NCBI GenBank assembly: GCA_016700155.1
Contig: CP065001.1
Location: forward strand, 1,054,001 to 1,118,000
DNA: 64,000 bases
DNA from: Ignavibacteriales bacterium
GTDB taxonomy: Bacteria; Bacteroidota; Ignavibacteria; Ignavibacteriales; Ignavibacteriaceae
Reading direction: 5' to 3'
Below the pieces are notes generated by a model. The model worked only from the letters and a program-made list of their open reading frames with translations. It had not been told where the DNA came from and did no database searches. Both the position numbers and the translations under genes were made by a program. Each line of letters begins with the position of its first letter. Within the stretch, counting starts at the first letter, position 1. Below are positions 38,301-47,605 of this stretch, one piece after another.

Positions 38301-39343
38301 GCGTACTTACTTAGAAAATCATTATAGGTCTGGAGTTTGTTCTTTTCGGTTTCAAGTTTAAGTTGTTCTTTATAAAATTTTGCTGTGTTTACCTTCCATT
38401 GCCCGATTATTATTGAAAGTACTGCCGCGAATAAAATTACCGCCGAAATAAAAATATAAATTCGTGCAGGAGAAAGGGACAGATCTATTTCGCTCTTATT
38501 TATCTTGGATACGATAACGTAGTTCGTTCCCGGTATCGAATCTACATAAGCCAGCACTTCATCATTTTTGTAATCGAAGCCTTCTACAATTCCACGTTTA
38601 CCTTTAATTGCCATCGATGCGGGAAGGGAATCGGACATCGGAGTTTCAAGTTTTAGATCAACAGTTTTTTCATTTATCAGTTTGCTGATAAACCTGACAT
38701 TATCACCGTCCTGTGTGGCAATAAGAGTTTCACCTGTTGATGTGGAAAATGGCCATTTGGGAACTGCCAGAGTAAAAATATTTTTTAGGGAGAATTCAGT
38801 TATTAAACTGCCGACAAATTTATGATTCCGATAAACCGGAACCATGATACTATGGTGAATATCATAATCTTCAGGCTGATGGATTTCAGAGATCTCAATT
38901 TTCCCGGATAGTTTTGCACGGGCTAAAAGTGGTTCAATGGATTCATAGAATACTTTATGCGTGTCAGCTATGGAATAAATTAATTCATATTTTGAATCAA
39001 CGAGAGAAATATTCAATAGCTCATCGCTGTACCTGTAGTGCGAAATGGATTTTACAAGTGCTTCAATATCAGATTTACCTGCTGATCCCGTATTTGCGGA
39101 AATCAGAAAATCAGCAATGCGTTTATCGTTGGAAATCATTTTAGCGTAATCAAGCCGCTCGTCATTCCATTTAACAAGGATGTCTTTTTTTAATTCGGTG
39201 AGTGCTTCGAGTGAGGCAGCATATCCATCAACGACTGCGGTTTGTCTGTAGTCGTAATAAAATATTGATATCGCTGCAATAACCATTGCTAATCCTGAAA
39301 TCAGGATATAATATTTTCGCGGAAACCTGTTAAAATTCTTCAT
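35381..39343 (-). CDS. Large multi-PAS sensor histidine kinase with periplasmic CACHE-like sensor
   Basis: 1320 residues. Membrane helices at about 13-31 and 291-313 enclose a periplasmic sensor of CACHE type (HYRYSDELLNISLVDS, later YVDSIPGTNYVIVSKI). Six or seven PAS/PAC modules follow from about 340 to 1070; HPDDSANIFG and GYSKEEFLTMHS-like segments mark them. HisKA with SHELRTP is near residue 1106 and HATPase with GIGIPDSF and GNGLGLAITKKF ends the protein. It lacks a receiver or output domain, so it must signal to a regulator elsewhere. The 253 bases before its start contain no other gene; the nearest neighbour upstream is the divergent NarL-type kinase. Confidence 0.94.
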   Translation of the reverse strand: MKNFNRFPRKYYILISGLAMVIAAISIFYYDYRQTAVVDGYAASLEALTELKKDILVKWNDERLDYAKMISNDKRIADFLISANTGSAGKSDIEALVKSISHYRYSDELLNISLVDSKYELIYSIADTHKVFYESIEPLLARAKLSGKIEISEIHQPEDYDIHHSIMVPVYRNHKFVGSLITEFSLKNIFTLAVPKWPFSTSTGETLIATQDGDNVRFISKLINEKTVDLKLETPMSDSLPASMAIKGKRGIVEGFDYKNDEVLAYVDSIPGTNYVIVSKINKSEIDLSLSPARIYIFISAVILFAAVLSIIIGQWKVNTAKFYKEQLKLETEKNKLQTYNDFLSKYANDMIFLINEEGKILDANEKACNVYGYSKEEFLTMHSGDVRIESERTYFEEHLKHINEHDGYIFETSHKTKNGKTFPVEVSSRFFQVDGQKYIQAIVRDISERQSAADSLRKSEQRFRTFAETSDDVIYIYRTTPKLHFEFVSPSLENVLGYKPEEFYNNPLFELQLIHPDDSANIFGNYKSPSEQKSQVIRYIAKDGHTVWMEQTRIIHFDRSQNIEFIYSSARDITKRIMIQKSLEKSEHRYKSLAKFLPVGMYRADFAGNCLYVNEKWCELTGMTPDEAFGKGWLKSIYPADKDLVLNKWKQLLENNETISAEYRLIKSDNSIVWVLGSVTSEFDSEGNTSGFVGSVTDISEIKLMEETIRYQNLRYDTLLKSTAAAVHILDGNGNVIQANDAFCKLLGYTSDEALMLNVSDWNESYSGEVFQIAKKEVFEKPNLFESTMKMKNGTTIDAEISATGIKFNDQEMIFCTALDITERKKIQKQIADSELKFRSLYELANDAILLIDPETYRILDCNPAAEELFGMDENSIIGKMPADLSPAIQPDGSISEIISEYYLKKCNENGFVRFEWEHYRFFEQPLNVEVSLKKINMDNNGLVQAIIRDMSNLKKHEEQIKLLFRSIEQSPTSVVITDINGNIEYANPKCLELTGYTREEVTGQNPRILQSGQTPKEIYEQMWQTILNGEEWRGEFLNRKKNGALYWETAVISPVKNDTGEILHFVAVKEDVTERKIMESELLKAKEKAEEMNKLKSAFLANMSHELRTPLVGILGGASIINEESNEPEIKEFSELILNSAKRLNDTLNSIIDISKIESSQQPVRICELNIAPILKEIISPFIAQAEAKKLTFNYSNGIDSAFVFADESLFNKSVNYVINNAIKFTEKGHIDLSLEQIDHSFVIKVADTGIGIPDSFRQNIFSPFRQASEGLSRKFEGNGLGLAITKKFVELMNGEIWFESIEGAGTTFYMKFRRVNK

Positions 39344-39596
39344 TTTTTTAGCCAGCTAACTTTAACTCGGATACAACATAGTAAGCTCTTAATTGAGGGT
39401 CAGTAGTGTGAAAAATGAATTTGCAGTAGTATTTGAACTACAATATTTTCAGATATTTGCTTAGTCATAACAAATAATTACGTGAAAATTTAACGGGACT
39501 AACTTCTGATAGTTTTTTATTGGCATATAGCACTTTAAATTATATCGCTGTATTTTTTGATCACAATTCTATCAGTTAGTCAAATGCAGGGTTTTT

Positions 39597-41264
39597 GTGA
39601 AAGCATATATTAAAATATCCATAGCGTATCTTCTCATTGCAGGGATATGGATTATCACATCTGATTCAATTCTAAGTCTCTTCGCACAAAATCAGGCTGA
39701 ACTAACAAATTTACAAACGTATAAAGGATGGTTCTTCGTCATTGTTACATCTTTGCTGCTGTTTACAATGCTGCGAAGATGGATGAATAATCTGGAACGT
39801 GCATATCTGAGTGAGAAGCAATCCAGGATAAATCTTGAAGCTGCAGAATTGAAACTCCGTAAAGAAGATGAACTGAACCGGGTATTGATTCAGCAGGCAG
39901 CCGATGGAATTTTTGTAACCGATGAAAAAGGAATGTTGACTGACGTAAACACTAAAGCGTGTGAGATACTGTCAGTTGAAAAGGAAAAAATAATCGGAAG
40001 GAATCTTTCAGAAATTTTCAGCACAACTTCGGAAGACAATAAATCTGCTACTGAACATTCCCAAATGTCCTGGAAGGGTGAAAGATTAATCCAGGGCGAT
40101 GGCTCCTCAGTAAAATACATCGAGTTAAATACCGCTAAACTTTCAGACAACAGAATGATGGTGATTGCACGTGATATTTCTGTAAGAAGGAAAACTCAAC
40201 AGGAGCTTAAAGAAATGAATGATACACTGCAGGGTATTGTTCATGCATCGCCGGCAGCTATAATTTTATTGGATAGAGATGGAAGAGTCGGACAGATTTG
40301 GAATAAAGCGGCTGAAGAGATCTTTCAATGGAAGAGGGAAGATGTTATCGGGAAATTCCTTCCAATAGTTCCACAGAATAAAAAGGAGGAGTTCTTTACT
40401 TTCTTTAGTAAGCTTGTTGCAGGTGAAGCACTCTATGGAGTGGAAGTTGTCCGACAGAGGAAGGACGGAAATCCGGTTCACTTGAATTTATCAGCAGCAC
40501 CGCTATTTAACTCTTCCGGAAATGTGCATCAGATAGTGGCTGTGGTTACAGACATTACTGATAAAGTTTTGGCGAGGGAAGAAATTCAGGCATCAGAAAA
40601 AAAATTAAGATCACTTGCAAGGTACCTGCAGAATGTTCGTGAACAGGAACGTGCCGCTATTGCACGTGAGCTGCACGATGAATTGGGTCAGATACTTACT
40701 TCACTCAAAATTTCATTGAACTTTCTCAGCAGGGAAATCATTCAGAATAAGGGTAAGTTCGATGAGGAAAATTTTAAGAATGAAATGAACTCAATGAATG
40801 AGATGATTAATCAATCCACGATGCGGTTAAGAAAACTTATTTCAGAACTAAGAACCGATATACTGGATAACCTTGGATTGTTAAGCGCCATTGATTATGA
40901 GGTAAAACAATTCTCAGCTAACAGCGATATAAAATGTTCATTCAAATCAGAAAATTTTGATGATGAGGTCAATAAAGAAAAAGCAAATACGATACTCAGG
41001 GTAATGCAGGAATCATTTACTAACATTAAGAAACATTCCAGAGCAGCAAACGTTTCTGCAAGTCTGATAAAAAACAACGGAAGTATTTTATTGACTATCA
41101 AAGACGACGGCGAAGGTTTTGACACACAAATTTTAAAAAGTAAAGAAACATTCGGGATACTTGGTATGAAAGAAAGAGCGCAATCGATGGATGGTAAACT
41201 GACAGTTGAGAGTATGCCCGGAAATGGAACCACAGTAATTTTAGAATTGCATGGTGAAGCTTAA
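39597..41264 (+). CDS. Sensor histidine kinase, NarL/DegS type (HisKA_3)
   Basis: 555 residues from a GTG at 39597 (TTTTTGTG; no strong ribosome site, but no better start in frame). Two membrane helices (about 7-30 and 42-60) bracket a very short loop. PAS modules follow at about 90-200 and 215-335. HisKA_3 has ERAAIARELHDELGQ near 349 and HATPase ends the chain with DGEGFDTQIL and TTVILELHG. It is 2 bases before the LuxR-type regulator and is its partner. Because that regulator is interrupted by an amber codon, signalling from this kinase may be lost. Confidence 0.92.
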   Translation: MKAYIKISIAYLLIAGIWIITSDSILSLFAQNQAELTNLQTYKGWFFVIVTSLLLFTMLRRWMNNLERAYLSEKQSRINLEAAELKLRKEDELNRVLIQQAADGIFVTDEKGMLTDVNTKACEILSVEKEKIIGRNLSEIFSTTSEDNKSATEHSQMSWKGERLIQGDGSSVKYIELNTAKLSDNRMMVIARDISVRRKTQQELKEMNDTLQGIVHASPAAIILLDRDGRVGQIWNKAAEEIFQWKREDVIGKFLPIVPQNKKEEFFTFFSKLVAGEALYGVEVVRQRKDGNPVHLNLSAAPLFNSSGNVHQIVAVVTDITDKVLAREEIQASEKKLRSLARYLQNVREQERAAIARELHDELGQILTSLKISLNFLSREIIQNKGKFDEENFKNEMNSMNEMINQSTMRLRKLISELRTDILDNLGLLSAIDYEVKQFSANSDIKCSFKSENFDDEVNKEKANTILRVMQESFTNIKKHSRAANVSASLIKNNGSILLTIKDDGEGFDTQILKSKETFGILGMKERAQSMDGKLTVESMPGNGTTVILELHGEA

Positions 41265-41266
41265 AA

Positions 41267-41905
41267 ATGCAAAAAGTTAAAACCGTAATTGTAGATGATC
41301 ATATTCTTATCCGTGAAGGATTAAAAAAACTATTAGGCAGTCAGCAGGAATTTGAGATTGTTGGAGAATATAACCTCGCCGCATCTGCAATTGACTATAT
41401 TCAGGATAATGAAGTTGATCTTTTGATACTGGATATTAATCTGCCTGACAAATCAGGGATTGATGTACTTAATCACTTGAAGGAAATAAAATCCGGGCTG
41501 AAGATTCTTGTCTTGAGTGCATACCCTTAGGAACAATATGCTGAACGTGTTTTCAGAAGCGGGGCAATGGGATATGTTACCAAGGATTCAGCATCAGAAG
41601 AATTACTGATTGCAATAAAGAAAATTATCAGCGGGGGAAGATACGTAAGCAGTAAACTTGCGGATATGATAGCAACGAGGATTGATTTCGACATGAATAA
41701 AAAACTTCATGAAAAATTATCTGAACGGGAATTTCAAATTATGATCATGATTGCAAAGGGGATTAGCCAGGCTGATATTGCGGCACAGCTTTCATTGAGC
41801 CCGACTACAATTAATACTTATCGAACCCGCATACTTGATAAACTTAATCTTAAATCTAACGCCGAAATGATTCACTACGCGATCAGGAACAACCTCGTTC
41901 AATAA
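41267..41905 (+). pseudogene. NarL/LuxR-type response regulator interrupted by in-frame amber codon
   Basis: The frame runs over 212 codons from ATG to the stop at 41903-41905, but codon 88 is TAG (41528-41530). The N-terminal half is a receiver (VDDHILIREGLKKL, DLLILDINLPDKSG, VLSAYP); the C-terminal half continues with EQYAERVFRSGAMGYVTKDSASEEL and a LuxR HTH (LSEREFQIMIMIAKG, LSLSPTTINTYRTRILDKL). Family members have Glu at the stop position, which would be GAG, so a single G to T change explains it. Both halves look intact, so the mutation is recent, an assembly error, or read through. It is 2 bases after the NarL-type kinase gene. Confidence 0.85.
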
Positions 41906-41911
41906 TTCTTT

Positions 41912-42226
41912 TCACACTAATTCTATTTCATCAATGCTTCCGGCGATAAAGACAAGATCATTTTCGCTGTGCATACTCACCGGATGAAGATAATATTTTG
42001 ATTTTAGTTCGCCGATTTCACAATAAAGATATGCGGGTATCTTCAGGTAATAATTCAAACAGTTCCCATCTGAAAAGCTTGATCTGAAGAGAGTCATCCC
42101 TTCAGGCTGGTTGATGCAATTGAAAGACTTCTCGAACGCTCTGTGCAGCATTGGATCCAGTGAATGATATTGGTTGTCATCAGGCAGTTTTATTTTGTAC
42201 CAGGTTATAATTTTTTCAATTAACAT
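41912..42226 (-). CDS. Uncharacterised small protein, paralogue of the 42306 gene
   Basis: 104 residues, family not recognised. Shared features with the neighbour are WYKIKLP near the start, QPEGMTLFR in the middle, and YYLKIPAYL before the C-terminal part. No signal peptide, no cysteine motif of note (C36, C55, C69). It ends 7 bases from the disrupted response regulator, convergent. Tandem paralogues of unknown role. Confidence 0.65.
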   Translation of the reverse strand: MLIEKIITWYKIKLPDDNQYHSLDPMLHRAFEKSFNCINQPEGMTLFRSSFSDGNCLNYYLKIPAYLYCEIGELKSKYYLHPVSMHSENDLVFIAGSIDEIELV

Positions 42227-42305
42227 AATCGTGTTTTTATTTTATTATCGAAAAATATTACCCGGTTTGAATAGAAGTCTTGATACAATTACTGTAGGAT
42301 AAATC

Positions 42306-42578
42306 CTACTCATCACCTTCCACGTGAAGCAATTTCAAAACTGCAGGCGCAAAAGTTTTAGCAATTTTGTATTCAGCAAATAGATTTTGTGGATCAAAGG
42401 GGAAGTGAGGAGGAATTCTTAAATAGAAATAACTATATCGTTTGTCCAATGCCTTGTCTTTAAAAAGTGACATCCCTTGCGGTCTTGCTAGTTGCGTGAA
42501 GAACACACGGAAATCATTTAAAAATTTTTTTTCTTTTGAATTTGTACTGATGGAAAATTTAATACAATACCAGGTCAT
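42306..42578 (-). CDS. Uncharacterised small protein, paralogue of the 41912 gene
   Basis: 90 residues, family not recognised. It has WYCIKFS near the start, RPQGMSLFK in the middle and YFYLRIPPHFP after it, matching the neighbour at the same relative places. The N-terminus MTWYCIKFSIS is short, with no leader. A conserved hairpin element and 250 bases of non-coding DNA lie upstream. The function is not known. Confidence 0.65.
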   Translation of the reverse strand: MTWYCIKFSISTNSKEKKFLNDFRVFFTQLARPQGMSLFKDKALDKRYSYFYLRIPPHFPFDPQNLFAEYKIAKTFAPAVLKLLHVEGDE

Positions 42579-42629
42579 GTTACGCCAATTATTTTTCGGT
42601 ATTATCGGAGAAATGCCGGGAAAGTTTAA

Positions 42630-42690
42630 ACAAAAAAATGCCCGAAGTACCGGGCAGGAATACTTCGGGCTGGGGGTTATAATTCTGCTT
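42630..42690 (-). terminator. Conserved hairpin element, copy 2 (terminator of TonB-type receptor, minus strand)
   Basis: GCCCGAAGTA at 42640-42649 pairs with TACTTCGGGC at 42661-42670 around a loop with CCGGGCAGGAA. On the minus strand the hairpin is followed by ATTTTTTTG and lies 159 bases after the receptor stop. The stem differs from copy 1 at the seventh pair (A-T instead of T-A), and the flanking TAACCCCCA and GCAGAATTA are shared. Confidence 0.7.
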
Positions 42691-42828
42691 TTTATTTTCT
42701 ACTGCAGATAGAAAAACAGAATTACACTGCTAATATAAAAATTAAATCTCATTTATCAATATAGATTTTAGGTCAATAAAAATATTTTTTATCAATTGAC
42801 CGGGGTCAATTTTTGATCCAGGTAATTA

Positions 42829-45240
42829 TTAGAACTCTTCACCCGGAGAGAAACCTTCCTGCTCAATCTGGTCACGTTTTGGTTTATAATTATTAAAATT
42901 CCATCTTATACTTAGCATGACAAATGGCGATTCTCTTTCAAAATAGTTGTAGTTATAAAAGTCCGGACCCTGGGAAGTGAATTCGTGTTTTGCAGTACCA
43001 AATATGTCCCTGACCTGAAGAGTTAGTGACAATTTCCGGTTAAAAAGATCGTGCTTGACAGCTGCATCGGAAGAGAAAAATCCTTCACTTCTACCCTGAG
43101 ATGAAACAGTGGGGCTGTTGTAGTTTACATTAAACTGCATACTTGTCGCCGTACCTAACCTGAAAACATTATTGATTCGTCCGTTCCAGTTGTTGCTGTT
43201 TCTTGAAAATGCTTGTGAGTTAAGGACACCCTCTACTTTATAGTTATAAACATTCGCCATTATATTCAGATTCCAGAAGTCGAAGGGATCGGCAATGATC
43301 ATGAATTCGCTGCCTATTGCATAATCTGATCCAATGTTCTGTACTGAGTTTAATGTTACATTCTGCTGATAGACAGATCTTACGTTCTCTACTTTATTAT
43401 TAGTCTTTCTGTAATAAACTTCCGCTGAAACAGAAACCTTACCAATAAAGGATTGTATTCCTGTTTCATACGAATCGATGAATTCCGGTTGAAGTGCCGG
43501 ATTACCAATCCTTACGTTATTTGCATCCATCCAAGTAAGAAACGGTTCAAGCTGCCAACCTCTTGCTCTTTCAATCCGTCGTGTATAGCTTGCCATCAAT
43601 TGTGTTCCTTCACTGAACTTATATGAGGCATGTAAAGTCGGGAAAAAATCCCACCTGTCGATTTTAAATTCCTGACTCTGTTTTAACAGTTCTATAGTCC
43701 GGTATGTATATTCTCCTCTGACTCCTGCCTGAATGCCTAACGGGGAAAATTCATCTGAGTAAATTGAATAAATAGAATGTCCGCTTTCATTGTAGCGTGT
43801 CCTGTTTGAGAACTGATCTAACAATTCAAAAATACCAGTCTGAGGATTAAACTCGGAAAGATCATTTCCTTCATCAGAGATTTCAATTTCACCGTCGTAG
43901 CCTGCTTCAAATTTATTTTTTTCTGAAAAGGGAAGTGTGTAATCAATCTTGCCTTCGAATTCTTTTGAAGGACCAAACTCCCTTGTTCTCCTTCCCCCAG
44001 TTTGAATATTATTTTCAATCTCACGGGTCAAAGTAAATTCATCTGATTCATCGTAACCAAAATTAAATTCAGTTTTCAATTCATGTCCTTTTACACCGAG
44101 GTTTTTTATATAACTGAAGTTCGCTGAATAAAAATCTCCGTTTCTTTCCCTCTCACTGTTACTGGTAAAGTATGAATGCTGCGGGTTAGCCAGCGACCAC
44201 TCCTGGAAGTTAAGGTTTGAATTTCTCTTACCATCCCTAGAACCATATCTTATTCCCAATCCGACAAAATCATTTTCACTGAATTTTAATTCAAGACCTC
44301 CGCGCAGTCCATAAGCTATTCTTCCCCATTCAGCTGAACCGCTGGAGTTAAGGAATGATGTTGAACTACTTGTTATAAAGCGGTTTTCTTCACGGCTGCT
44401 TCCGGGAAAAATCCTCTTGTTAAAGTCCACGCCGAAAGTTGTTGTAATTGTTTCGGAGCGGTTTTCAAATAGGAAATCACCGCCATACTTATCGTTTAAC
44501 CCGACATTGGTATTTAATATTCCGCTCATTCCAACATTTTGATTTTTCTTTAACAGAATATTAATTATTCCCGCTGTGCCGTCAGGATCATATTTAGCTG
44601 AAGGATTGGTAATGATCTCAATTTTTTCAATTGAACTTGCAGGTATTTGCTGAAGTACATCCTGTCCATTCATTACTGAAGGTCTTCCATCGATAAGGAC
44701 AGTAAAGTTTGAACTGCCCCTAAGACTTACGTTGCCTTCAATATCAACTGTAACTGATGGAACATTCTCAAGCACATCCGCAGCATTGCCAGAAATAACC
44801 GTTTGCATTTTAGAAACATCAACAACTTTTTTATCGATGTGATATGTTACGGGAGAACGGTCACCCTCAACAACTACATTTTCAAGATTAATTGCTGTGG
44901 GCGAAATTTTAATGTTATTAAGATTAACTTCGTTTGCTGATGATGTTATTTCAAATTCGAATCTTTCATCTTCATAACCAATAAACCTTACATCAAGGTA
45001 ATACGAACCCGTTCTAATTCCAGTCAATGAAAACCTACCGGTTTTATCCGTAATGGTTCCGCCTCTCATCAGGGAGTCGTTAGTTGAAAACAAAACGATG
45101 TTGGCATATTCTATCGGCTCCCCGGAAAGCGCATCAAATACAAATCCGGAAACAGTTCCGGTTGAAAGATTGCCTGTTGGTTGGGAAAAAGAAGTAATTG
45201 TGAGAAAGAAAAATATTATTATCAATTTAGATCTAATCAT
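42829..45240 (-). CDS. TonB-dependent receptor-like outer membrane protein with carboxypeptidase-like domain
   Basis: 803 residues. A signal peptide ends at about residue 19 (ITSFSQP). Carboxypeptidase-regulatory-like Ig domain at about 25-110 (GTVSGFVFDALSGEPIEYANIV), then a TonB plug (about 130-230; GNAADVLENVPSV, VLIDGRPSV, IEKIEIITNPSAKYDPDG) and the OMP_b-brl_3 beta-barrel to the C-terminus (FVMLSIRWNFN). A TonB box was not identified. The Ig-plug-barrel order is that of SusC-like and OMP_b-brl_3 importers. No SusD is adjacent, so a glycan role is not indicated. Ligand unknown. Confidence 0.9.
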   Translation of the reverse strand: MIRSKLIIIFFFLTITSFSQPTGNLSTGTVSGFVFDALSGEPIEYANIVLFSTNDSLMRGGTITDKTGRFSLTGIRTGSYYLDVRFIGYEDERFEFEITSSANEVNLNNIKISPTAINLENVVVEGDRSPVTYHIDKKVVDVSKMQTVISGNAADVLENVPSVTVDIEGNVSLRGSSNFTVLIDGRPSVMNGQDVLQQIPASSIEKIEIITNPSAKYDPDGTAGIINILLKKNQNVGMSGILNTNVGLNDKYGGDFLFENRSETITTTFGVDFNKRIFPGSSREENRFITSSSTSFLNSSGSAEWGRIAYGLRGGLELKFSENDFVGLGIRYGSRDGKRNSNLNFQEWSLANPQHSYFTSNSERERNGDFYSANFSYIKNLGVKGHELKTEFNFGYDESDEFTLTREIENNIQTGGRRTREFGPSKEFEGKIDYTLPFSEKNKFEAGYDGEIEISDEGNDLSEFNPQTGIFELLDQFSNRTRYNESGHSIYSIYSDEFSPLGIQAGVRGEYTYRTIELLKQSQEFKIDRWDFFPTLHASYKFSEGTQLMASYTRRIERARGWQLEPFLTWMDANNVRIGNPALQPEFIDSYETGIQSFIGKVSVSAEVYYRKTNNKVENVRSVYQQNVTLNSVQNIGSDYAIGSEFMIIADPFDFWNLNIMANVYNYKVEGVLNSQAFSRNSNNWNGRINNVFRLGTATSMQFNVNYNSPTVSSQGRSEGFFSSDAAVKHDLFNRKLSLTLQVRDIFGTAKHEFTSQGPDFYNYNYFERESPFVMLSIRWNFNNYKPKRDQIEQEGFSPGEEF

Positions 45241-45430
45241 CGCGCATATCCTGGTTTTATATTCGGTTGTATGACAGTCCGGCGGGTAAATTAGTTTAAA
45301 GAGCCGGTAGAAAAATTTTAATCGCTATAAATGAAAAATTTCTTTCCAAAGATAAGATTTCTTTAGAACAAAAATAGTGCTATCCGTGGTACTCCACACG
45401 GTGTTCAGATTCGTTCAATGATATTCTAAG

Positions 45431-47605
45431 TTATATTACTTTGAAAAGCGAATAGTATTTGGAAAGTAAATTGCCCGGAAGCACTGTTACATTCTTTCTG
45501 TGATAAATCAGACTATCCTCTTCGAATAATGCAGGTGTGAGAATGAAAATTTTTCCTTTAGGATTTTTTTCCTCTTCATCCCTTAAATAACTGTTTATTG
45601 ATGCAGCATCTGCATTTTCTGTTGTAAGACATTTAGCTGACAGTTTAACTTCCTGACCGAATTTTACGGCACTGCCCGATATATTTATATCATTTGGAAT
45701 AGGAGTGGGTTCTGATTTCAGATTTTTATATCCAAGTTTAGTAAAGAACTGAATTGATTTTTCAATGAACTCAGCGTTTGAAAATTTTTGAATCTTCGTT
45801 AATGTACTGATAATTTTTGCTTCTTCGCGGCTCTTATCATAATCACTTGCTACATCAAGTATCTTTAACCATTCATCATTCGTTATCAGATCATTTATCA
45901 TTTCCGGGGTAAGGAACTCTATAATGTTTTCCTCGCCGAGTCCCTTGTCAAACAACATCTCTTTTATTTTTTCTTCAATAGTTCCCTTAACAAAATAATT
46001 AATCGAGTTCAACATCTCGAATTGTGCCGGATTATTTTTGTCCGGGTTGTTTACGTTTTCTTCCGTCTTTATTGTAGATACGGGGTTCCACCATTGATCA
46101 AAATTTATTAGATAAGATGCCTGACCAAGATTTACTTTCACTCTGTCGGTTTTTACTCCGGCAATAAATGCTGTAACACTTTTATCTGTTGAGAATGATT
46201 TTATTGCCGATTCCATTTCTTTCATCGACATACCCGATTGATAACTTACAAAGTTGATTCCTAATTTTTTAAATAGACTTTCTATCCTTTTTACTCCAAG
46301 CTTATCATACTGTGAAAAGATAACGACCTTTTTATTATTCTTTACAATGATATCCATGTGTTTTTGGAGCAACTCTGATTTGCCGCTCGATTCAGCGTTA
46401 GCGCCAAAATTGCAGACTTGCTTTAACTGGTGCAGAAGTGTAAATACATTCGACTGAATCAGGAATGGGTTTCCGGCATCAACTAATTTTATTATTCTTT
46501 CTCTTCCGAGTTCAAGTGTATTATCGTATTCAATTTTCTGAACATCATCTAACGGAACCCAATAGTCCTGCCGCATAACAGGAGGTGTATACTGAGCCAG
46601 ATCCGTTTTTATTTTTCTTGAAGCAACCAGGTAAGATTTTGCAGCGCTGATCACCGGTTTAAGTATTCCTTCAATTTCATCCTGAATTTTATCAAGAGGC
46701 ATGTTGGATAAACACCAGATATATTTTGTTTTTATACTTCCGAACAGTTTGCCCAGTTTGTGTTTTGCCTGCGCAAGATTTTGAACGTCATCAAATATCA
46801 GGCAGTCAATCTTCTTGAACTTTTCTGAATCAAGAATTTTTGCGTCAAGTCCGCCATAAAATGTTTCGTACGTTGTGAAGTAAACCTGCGATGATTTTTT
46901 TAATCCTTTGAGTATTTCGTCCTCAGTTCCGCTTAAATCGGAGATAGAAAGCTCGGGTGCCCACATATTTAAATGCCCGCTCCAGCCAATCGGCATTCCG
47001 GTACGTTCGGTCAGGTCATTATCACCGGCAAAATATGACGGAGAAACTATGAGAACATTTTTTATTCTTCCTTTTTTTAGCAGGAGTTTAATTGCAGCAA
47101 TTGTCGAAACCGTTTTTCCTGTTCCGTATTCATCTGCAAAGAGCACATAATTATTTTCTATTAAAGTCTGAACATCATCTCTCTGGTAATTATAAAGCCT
47201 GATAAGCATATCATCCGCAGAATGCATGTCCGCCATCATACTTGGATTTAATACTGACTGCAGTATATGCTCAAGAGATTTTTTATCTGACTTTTTTTCT
47301 TTTGCTTTTTCAGGATCTACAATTAAATTTTTCCAGGATTTGCTGCGAACAGCATGCGGAACTTTAAATTTATTGTCCGAGATGACTGATTTATTAAACT
47401 GTATGAAAGAATTCTTTTTTACCTTGGCTGTAATTGGCTGAATATTTTTAGCGACGAACATTGAGATTTTTATCTTGTCAATTCCGGTCAGCTTAATTTT
47501 GCTGATCTTAGGCAGCTCTTTAATCATATCAAATGGAACCGATACAATCTTTTTGTAAGTGGCATTTTTACTTAATGATTCCACAAGCCTGTCAACATTC
47601 AACAC
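45431..47605 (-). CDS. SNF2-like helicase/ATPase, degenerate motifs
   Basis: 724 residues from a GTG. The frame stays open upstream to about 48008 without a stop (for example VKSHDKFVNPFKGF), so the true start is earlier, probably in the gene at 47968-48402 through a frameshift on the A10 run. Walker A is ADEYGTGKT (near 157-165 from this GTG), motif II reads FDDVQ instead of DEAH/DEAQ, and motif V is LINFDQWWNP. Motif VI, which in SNF2 proteins is QxxxRxxRxGQ with arginine fingers, reads KTEENVNNPDKNNPAQ and has no Arg. Motif VI defects suggest a weak or lost ATPase. Family unknown beyond SNF2/helicase; the operon gives no pathway. Confidence 0.75.
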   Translation of the reverse strand: MLNVDRLVESLSKNATYKKIVSVPFDMIKELPKISKIKLTGIDKIKISMFVAKNIQPITAKVKKNSFIQFNKSVISDNKFKVPHAVRSKSWKNLIVDPEKAKEKKSDKKSLEHILQSVLNPSMMADMHSADDMLIRLYNYQRDDVQTLIENNYVLFADEYGTGKTVSTIAAIKLLLKKGRIKNVLIVSPSYFAGDNDLTERTGMPIGWSGHLNMWAPELSISDLSGTEDEILKGLKKSSQVYFTTYETFYGGLDAKILDSEKFKKIDCLIFDDVQNLAQAKHKLGKLFGSIKTKYIWCLSNMPLDKIQDEIEGILKPVISAAKSYLVASRKIKTDLAQYTPPVMRQDYWVPLDDVQKIEYDNTLELGRERIIKLVDAGNPFLIQSNVFTLLHQLKQVCNFGANAESSGKSELLQKHMDIIVKNNKKVVIFSQYDKLGVKRIESLFKKLGINFVSYQSGMSMKEMESAIKSFSTDKSVTAFIAGVKTDRVKVNLGQASYLINFDQWWNPVSTIKTEENVNNPDKNNPAQFEMLNSINYFVKGTIEEKIKEMLFDKGLGEENIIEFLTPEMINDLITNDEWLKILDVASDYDKSREEAKIISTLTKIQKFSNAEFIEKSIQFFTKLGYKNLKSEPTPIPNDINISGSAVKFGQEVKLSAKCLTTENADAASINSYLRDEEEKNPKGKIFILTPALFEEDSLIYHRKNVTVLPGNLLSKYYSLFKVI

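Noticed and set aside
41567..41905. Second half of the response regulator as a separate gene
   Set aside because: No ribosome site before the internal ATG; the sequence between TAG and ATG continues the receiver domain.
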